A DNA stretch of 10,357 nt from Chloroflexota bacterium (lineage in GTDB: Bacteria > Chloroflexota > Anaerolineae > Anaerolineales > Anaerolineaceae). The stretch covers positions 1-10,357 of the forward strand of contig JAJYJF010000040.1 in assembly GCA_021796375.1 (NCBI GenBank), in the 5' to 3' direction. The notes beneath the pieces were generated by a model. It was given only the letters and a program-made list of their open reading frames with translations. It was not told where the DNA came from and made no database searches. Shown here piece after piece: positions 6,751 to 10,357 of the stretch (positions are counted from its first letter, which is position 1; the number at the start of each line of letters is the position of its first letter). The translations under genes were made by a program, and so were the position numbers.

Positions 6751-7713
6751 ATGAACCTGGATATACACTCCGCAGTTCAAACATCGCTCCTGATCCTCCT
6801 GGCTTTTATCCTGCTCTCCGTCTGGATTGGCGTCCGGACGATCCGGTCGGGAGCGCATTTACCGTTTTTTCGCAAGCGGCGAGACAGGATGGTGCGCGGC
6901 TGGAGGCTGGTATTTTCGGGCTTCGCCCTGGCCGTGCTGGCTTTTTTCTTGAATCGCTACGCCGAGCCGGCGATCTACCATTACTTCCCCCCCACCGCGA
7001 CCATCACCCCCACGTTCACGATCACCCCGACGCCGACCATCACCCTGACGCCGACCATCACCGACACCCCAACCATCACGCCCACGACCTCGATCACGCC
7101 CACCCCGCTCATCCCGCCCACCCTGACGGCGGTGTTCACCAGTCAGGTCACCCCGAAGCCAGGAGCTATCTTCAGCCAGCTCTCTTTTACCCAGAAAATG
7201 AACGCGCAGCACCTGCCAGTCAACCCGAGCAGCGAGTTTAAAAACCCGGTTGGCCACCTTTACGCTGCCTTCAGCTACAACGACATGACGAGTAATGCCC
7301 AATGGACGGCGCTCTGGTACCGGGGTAACGAGCTGGTTCACTTCGAGAGCGAGCCCTGGAACGGGAGCACCGGCGGTTACGGCTACACCGACTGGAATCC
7401 GCCTGCGTCTGAGTGGCTGCCCGGCGATTACGCCGTCTACATTTTCGTCGGCATGCAGTACGTCCAGGGCGGGTACTTCCAGGTCACCGGCAACCCGCCC
7501 GGTGGGATTCCCCCGACGAAATCGCCGAGCCCGACCCCGGGTCCTTCGGAGACGATGACGGCCGCGTCCACCCCGACGGCCAGCCTCACGCCTTCCCCCA
7601 CCTGGACCCGACCACCGACGAGCACCATGCGGCCCAGCCTCACCCCGCTCCCCACGGATACGCACTGGCCGACCGCCACCGATACGCCGACGCCCAGGCC
7701 GGTTTATAACTAA
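6751..7713 (+). CDS. Two-helix membrane protein with Thr/Pro-rich stalks around an unidentified extracellular domain
   Basis: I do not recognise the family. ATG 6751 is preferred, giving 320 residues; an in-frame TTG at 6742 would add three, and neither has a strong ribosome binding site. A first hydrophobic helix (about 12-29) is followed by a basic loop (RSGAHLPFFRKRRDR at about 33-46) and a second helix (about 53-68). A Thr/Pro/Ile repeat stalk (about 82-128) leads to a compact domain (about 130-247) rich in aromatic residues and predicted strands, with FSYNDMTSNAQWTALWYRG near 175-193 and GGYGYTDWNPP near 208-218. It ends in a strand-like segment GGYFQVTG, which looks like a beta-sandwich or Ig-like fold. 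A second Thr/Pro/Ser tail (about 248-320) finishes it, with no anchor or sorting motif. Two helices with a basic connecting loop put the domain outside the cell. Placed divergently from the kinases, it may share regulation or be a partner or substrate (inference). Confidence 0.7.
   Translation: MNLDIHSAVQTSLLILLAFILLSVWIGVRTIRSGAHLPFFRKRRDRMVRGWRLVFSGFALAVLAFFLNRYAEPAIYHYFPPTATITPTFTITPTPTITLTPTITDTPTITPTTSITPTPLIPPTLTAVFTSQVTPKPGAIFSQLSFTQKMNAQHLPVNPSSEFKNPVGHLYAAFSYNDMTSNAQWTALWYRGNELVHFESEPWNGSTGGYGYTDWNPPASEWLPGDYAVYIFVGMQYVQGGYFQVTGNPPGGIPPTKSPSPTPGPSETMTAASTPTASLTPSPTWTRPPTSTMRPSLTPLPTDTHWPTATDTPTPRPVYN
7029..7062 (+). repeat. 18-bp tandem repeat encoding the Thr/Pro stalk
   Basis: GACGCCGACCATCACC occurs at 7029-7044 and again at 7047-7062, a period of 18 bases, or six codons. 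Degenerate ACC/ATC/ACG-Pro units extend over roughly 6994-7130. It encodes the TPTIT-type stalk of the membrane protein. Such coding repeats are prone to change in length by slippage. Confidence 0.7.
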
Positions 7714-7741
7714 AAAAACCCCGCTAAAAATAAGCGGGGTT
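7712..7741 (-). terminator. Intrinsic terminator of the S1-domain gene
   Basis: AACCCCGCT (7717-7725) and AGCGGGGTT (7733-7741) form a perfect 9-bp stem with a 7-base loop. On the minus strand it is followed by an uninterrupted T-run (complement of 7712-7718), making a strong rho-independent terminator 20 bases past the S1 gene stop. On the plus strand only two T's follow, so it is at best a weak stop for the convergent membrane protein gene, whose TAA overlaps the A-tract. Confidence 0.9.
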
Positions 7742-7761
7742 CGGTGATCGGATTGACTGCG

Positions 7762-8586
7762 TTACTGGCCGCGGTTCTTCTGTTCGAGCGTCCGCGCCAG
7801 CAGGTCTTCCTGCTCGCGAGAGACGGCTTTGCTGCGCCGTTTATCGGACTGCTGCTTCTTGCGCTCTCTGGCTTTCTCCATGGCCTCGCGTAAAGCGATT
7901 TCCATCGCGGTCGGGTCCGCTTCGGCGGGTGCGGTGGCTTCCGCAGCGGATTCACCGCCCTCCCCAGCCTGACCGCCTTCCTGGCGCTGGCCCTTGCGGC
8001 GCCGGCCGCCTTTATTCGAAGAAGCGTTTTCAATCAGCTTGGCTGGCTCTTCCTTGGGAGGGATTTCCTGCAGCGCCTTCAGGCTGAGCTTGATCTGTTT
8101 CTTCCGGCGATTGACATCCAGCACCTGGGCTTCGACATCGTCGCCTTCCTTGACCACCTCGGACGGCGTCCGCACGTAGCCGTGGGCGAGCTCGCTGATG
8201 TGAATCAGCCCGGGCCGCTCGGCGCCGATATCCACAAACGCGCCGAACTTCTCGAGCCGGGTCACCTTCCCCTTCACGTTCATCCCTTTTTTGATCTCGC
8301 GCCACTCGAGGTCGAGGGGCTTGTTCATCGTGAGCTCGATGCGGTCCTCTTTCACCTTGCGAACCCAGACCTCGACCTCCTGCCCGGGCTTGAGAATTTC
8401 CTCTACCCGTTTGACCGGCTGGTCGCTTTCTGGAGATTGCATCTGTGAGATGTGGATTACACCTGGGATTCCTAGACCGAGATCGACGATCGCGCCTGCC
8501 AGGGTTGTTTTGACCACCGTACCGTTAAAATGCTGCTTTTGCTTCACTTCCGAGCGGCCATCGTCGGCCGCAACGCTTGATTCCAT
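7762..8586 (-). CDS. Protein with two S1 RNA-binding domains and a basic C-terminal tail
   Basis: A 274-residue protein from ATG 8586, chosen because GGGAGAG lies 8 bases upstream and because a consensus promoter predicts transcription from about 8620. The longer reading frame back to 8655 begins inside the -35 box and cannot come from that promoter. Two S1 (OB-fold) domains are clear: about 16-88, with GTVVKTTLAGAIVDLG and PGVIHISQM, and about 99-170, with GKVTRLEKFGAFVDIG and PGLIHISEL, the second closest to the family consensus. Residues 188-274 are Lys/Arg/Glu/Gln-rich and probably disordered or coiled. The protein should bind single-stranded RNA in the cytoplasm. Its two domains are far fewer than in E. 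coli ribosomal protein S1 and nearer to short S1-like proteins of Gram-positive bacteria. A role in translation or RNA decay is likely but not specified by the sequence. Confidence 0.85.
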   Translation of the reverse strand: MESSVAADDGRSEVKQKQHFNGTVVKTTLAGAIVDLGLGIPGVIHISQMQSPESDQPVKRVEEILKPGQEVEVWVRKVKEDRIELTMNKPLDLEWREIKKGMNVKGKVTRLEKFGAFVDIGAERPGLIHISELAHGYVRTPSEVVKEGDDVEAQVLDVNRRKKQIKLSLKALQEIPPKEEPAKLIENASSNKGGRRRKGQRQEGGQAGEGGESAAEATAPAEADPTAMEIALREAMEKARERKKQQSDKRRSKAVSREQEDLLARTLEQKNRGQ

Positions 8587-8626
8587 AGCGTTTTCTCTCC
8601 CGGGAACATATTTCAAGCGAAAGGGG

Positions 8627-8655
8627 ATTATACACTTACCGGGAGAAACTGTCAA
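8627..8655 (-). promoter_or_regulatory. Consensus sigma70 promoter of the S1-domain gene
   Basis: The minus strand has a perfect TTGACA (complement of 8650-8655), a 17-base spacer and a perfect TATAAT (complement of 8627-8632). The predicted start is near 8620, giving a leader of about 33 bases that contains the ribosome binding site. This is the best promoter in the window and predicts strong housekeeping expression. It lies 34 bases past the stop of the upstream HtrA-like gene. Confidence 0.9.
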
Positions 8656-8689
8656 TTAAATTCCCGGCGGTCGGAAAAAGTACCTCCGG

Positions 8690-9832
8690 TTACTGCGTGT
8701 TCTGCTCGCCCAGCGTAACCTGGACCTGGATAGATTGGCTGCCGCGCTGCACGCCCAGCGGGATGGTCTTGCCGGGCGTGTATTTAAACAAGGTGTTCAT
8801 ATACGGGTGAGTTTCGTCCAGGCGGGTGTCGCCAATTTTATAGATGATATCCCCCCGGCGAAGGCCAGCGCGGTCTGCCGGCCCGCCGGTATCGAGCTGG
8901 GTGACATAGGCCCCCCACTGGACCGGCAGGTTGTAAGCAGAGGCCAGGTCCGGGGTGACCCATTCCCAGGAGATGCCCAGGTAGGGGCGGGAGACCTTCC
9001 CCGTGGCGATGATCTGGTCCGCCTCCGCGCGGACGGTGTTCGCGGGCAGGGCAAACCCCAGGCCTACCGCCAAGTCCCCGCTGCTGCTGCTGTTGACGAT
9101 GAGCGTGTTGATTCCGATCACCTGGCCGGCCAGGTTGACCAGCGGGCCGCCCGAATTTCCGTGGTTGATGGCTGCGTCGGTCTGGATCAGCCCCTCGAGC
9201 GAGTATCCCTGACCGGTATCGATGCTGCGCCCGGTCGCGCTGACGACGCCGACGGTCACCGTGTTCTTTAAATCCCCCAGCGGCGAGCCGATGGCGATCA
9301 CGGTTTCCCCGGGTTTCAGGGTGTCCGAGTTTCCCAGGCTGGCTACCGCGGGCACCTTGGATTGGACGCGCAAGACGGCCAGGTCGCCGTATGGGTCCGC
9401 GCCGGTGAGCGCCGCCGGGATGCGCGTCCCGTCCGCGAGGAGCACATCGATCTGGCTGGCGCCCTGGATGACGTGGTTGTTGGTCAGAATATATCCCTGG
9501 TCGGAGATGATCACGCCGCTGCCGCTCACCGTGCTGTCGGGTGAGGTCCCGAAAAATCCGGGCTGGCCGGGAACCGTGCCGACGACGGTGACGACCGCCT
9601 GGCCGATCTTCCCGACCGCCTGGGTGATATCGGTTTCGATGTTGACGGTGGAAATCTGCACCCGGGTTTGGGATCCTGCGGTTGGGCTGATCAGGGGGGC
9701 GGCCGCCGAAGGAGCGCGCCGCAGGGCGCTGTACATCGCCACCCCGCCCGCGACGGCCCCGGTTAAACCGGACGCGCCGGCGACGACCACGAGAAATCCC
9801 GCGTATAAGATTCGCTTCCAGGAAATATTCAT
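8690..9832 (-). CDS. htrA: HtrA/DegP-type membrane-anchored serine protease with PDZ domain
   Basis: A 380-residue protein of the S1C family, which degrades or refolds damaged envelope proteins. An N-terminal membrane helix (about 8-35) anchors it with the protease outside. The trypsin-like domain (about 65-275) has the full triad: His120 in ILTNNHVIQGA, Asp150 in DPYGDLAVLRV and Ser227 in the GNSGGPLVN motif. A single PDZ domain (about 283-375) begins YLGISWEWV and includes GGPADRAGLRRGDIIYKIG at 316-334. One PDZ and a membrane anchor match the DegS/HtrA plan of single-membrane bacteria rather than the soluble two-PDZ DegP. It starts at ATG 9832 with only a weak purine-rich site (GGGCGGGCAGG) upstream. 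It may be transcribed separately from the S1 gene, which has its own strong promoter. Neighbouring sortase, kinases and stalked proteins are plausible clients, but this is inference. Genomes of this kind often hold several htrA copies. Confidence 0.92.
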   Translation of the reverse strand: MNISWKRILYAGFLVVVAGASGLTGAVAGGVAMYSALRRAPSAAAPLISPTAGSQTRVQISTVNIETDITQAVGKIGQAVVTVVGTVPGQPGFFGTSPDSTVSGSGVIISDQGYILTNNHVIQGASQIDVLLADGTRIPAALTGADPYGDLAVLRVQSKVPAVASLGNSDTLKPGETVIAIGSPLGDLKNTVTVGVVSATGRSIDTGQGYSLEGLIQTDAAINHGNSGGPLVNLAGQVIGINTLIVNSSSSGDLAVGLGFALPANTVRAEADQIIATGKVSRPYLGISWEWVTPDLASAYNLPVQWGAYVTQLDTGGPADRAGLRRGDIIYKIGDTRLDETHPYMNTLFKYTPGKTIPLGVQRGSQSIQVQVTLGEQNTQ

Positions 9833-9890
9833 ACCTGCCCGCCCATTGAAAAGGTTTACCCGGGAAAATGACGCCTCGCGGTGCCGTCAC

Positions 9891-9906
9891 CCGCGGCGCG
9901 CCGCGG
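9891..9906. repeat. Perfect 16-bp GC palindrome upstream of the HtrA-like gene
   Basis: CCGCGGCGCGCCGCGG reads the same on both strands and lies 59 bases before the protease ATG. It could be a regulator site, a structured leader element or a chance product of high GC. Nothing nearby decides between these. Confidence 0.4.
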
Positions 9907-9920
9907 AGCCGGTTCGCCAG

Positions 9921-9935
9921 CCGGGTTAATCCCGG
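9921..9935. other. Short inverted repeat upstream of the HtrA-like gene
   Basis: CCGGG (9921-9925) and CCCGG (9931-9935) flank TTAAT. It could fold as a 5-bp hairpin in the leader of the protease mRNA or serve as a small dyad. It lies next to the 16-bp palindrome, so the leader is unusually rich in dyad symmetry. Confidence 0.3.
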
Positions 9936-9964
9936 ACATACAAGATTGATTCGAGCAAAAACAA
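9935..9964 (-). promoter_or_regulatory. Weak candidate promoter for the HtrA-like gene
   Basis: On the minus strand TTGTTT (complement of 9959-9964) and TATGTC (complement of 9935-9940) are 18 bases apart. Both are imperfect. The local AT-rich stretch in an otherwise GC-rich intergenic region is the main support. It would give a leader of about 95 bases carrying both dyads. Confidence 0.25.
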
Positions 9965-10012
9965 AGGATCTCGAACCCAATCATAGCGGAGAATGATGAC
10001 GGGGAAATGACA

Positions 10013-10033
10013 ACCCGCGCCAGCCCGGCGGGT
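10013..10033 (-). terminator. Possible weak terminator of the HAD gene
   Basis: ACCCGC (10013-10018) and GCGGGT (10028-10033) form a 6-bp stem with a 9-base loop, overlapping the last base of the HAD stop codon. On the minus strand only TTGTCATTT follows, so there is no proper T-run and termination would be weak. Confidence 0.3.
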
Positions 10034-10357
10034 CAGCGCGCGCGATCCGAGACGGGCAGGACGGACGGCAGCTCCTTGAGGGTCAGCAGGGTGGCGTCCG
10101 CGACCGGGTTTGGCTCGCGGCTGCCGACCAGGATGGTGTAGAATCCGGCTTCCCGGGCCGCCTGAATATTCTGCGGGGAGTCGTCTGCCATCAAGCAGGC
10201 GGATGGATCGGGCTCGCCCGCTTCCAGCAAGGCCAGCCGGAATGCTTCAGGCTGCGGCTTGCAGGCGGGGGCGATCCGGTGGATGTCGATCACCTCCTCG
10301 AAGCAGTCGCGCAGGTTTAAAGCCGCCAGCACCCGCTCGGCGTGCCGCCAATCGGCG
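10033..10357 (-). CDS. HAD-superfamily hydrolase, 3' part only (pyrimidine 5'-nucleotidase-like)
   Basis: The reading frame runs open to the window edge, so only the C-terminal part of about 107 codons is present and the start is outside. The visible residues begin ADWRHAERVLAALNL, which resembles the region just after the second HAD motif in pyrimidine 5'-nucleotidase-type enzymes. The third-motif Lys lies in ACKPQPEAF and the fourth-motif acidic pair in LMADDSPQNIQAAREAGF. HAD enzymes use an N-terminal Asp nucleophile to remove phosphate; that residue is not in view, so activity cannot be confirmed. Likely a cytoplasmic phosphatase acting on nucleotides or other small phosphorylated molecules. 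It lies 200 bases upstream of the protease gene on the same strand, with no clear link to it. Confidence 0.85.
   Translation of the reverse strand, partial: ADWRHAERVLAALNLRDCFEEVIDIHRIAPACKPQPEAFRLALLEAGEPDPSACLMADDSPQNIQAAREAGFYTILVGSREPNPVADATLLTLKELPSVLPVSDRAR

Noticed and set aside
7000..7130. Possible CRISPR or non-coding tandem array
   Set aside because: The repeat keeps a multiple of three bases and encodes an in-frame Thr/Pro stalk, with no spacers between units.
6138..7241. Open frame of 367 codons on the plus strand spanning the kinase start and the stalked protein
   Set aside because: It runs antisense to the kinase and out of frame with the stalked protein; its His/Pro/Asp-rich part is a frame-shifted reading of the Thr/Pro repeat.
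8587..8655. Longer N-terminus for the S1-domain protein
   Set aside because: The extension starts within the -35 hexamer of a consensus promoter and lacks a ribosome binding site, whereas ATG 8586 has GGGAGAG at good spacing.
8838..9980. Second 380-codon minus-strand frame over the HtrA-like gene
   Set aside because: It is Arg/Gly/Pro-rich in the alternative frame, while the other frame carries the full protease triad and PDZ domain.

Overview
The window is GC-rich bacterial DNA. The gene set suggests a Chloroflexota member, most likely of the Anaerolineae: membrane Ser/Thr kinases with Pro/Thr/Ala-rich stalks and PD40/TolB-type propellers, a sortase beside a single-pass surface protein, and a PRC-barrel swollen by Ala/Thr/Ser tracts. 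This placement is inferred from protein style, not from a marker gene. I see no mobile element, CRISPR array, tRNA or rRNA, and no intergenic stretch longer than 300 bases.

Left part (1-2418, + strand): an AT-rich leader with a near-perfect 18-bp palindrome, then a secreted, C-terminally anchored PRC-barrel-like protein (115-1383). A long stem-loop follows, then a membrane-anchored sortase (1534-2418). The first protein ends with a VPVTG pentapeptide, a hydrophobic helix and a basic tail, so the two genes look like a sortase and its candidate substrate.

Middle (2415-6632, - strand): two tandem paralogous transmembrane Ser/Thr kinases, 4503-6632 upstream and 2415-4448 downstream, separated by a short spacer holding two small hairpins. 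Each has an RD-type kinase domain, one transmembrane helix, a low-complexity stalk and a C-terminal beta-propeller with a conserved cysteine pair. The downstream kinase converges on the sortase gene with a 4-bp overlap. Divergent from the kinases is a two-helix membrane protein (6751-7713) with Thr/Pro stalks around a compact domain I cannot name.

Right part (7711-10357, - strand): a strong terminator, a protein with two S1 RNA-binding domains and a basic tail behind a consensus sigma70 promoter, an HtrA/DegP-type membrane serine protease with a PDZ domain, and the 3' end of a HAD hydrolase resembling pyrimidine 5'-nucleotidases.

Read together, five of the seven genes act at or outside the cytoplasmic membrane: surface anchoring, extracellular sensing with phospho-signalling, and envelope protein quality control. 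The strongest leads are the sortase with its atypical candidate substrate, the duplicated propeller kinases, and the divergently transcribed stalked membrane protein. A functional link across these units is inference from neighbourhood only.
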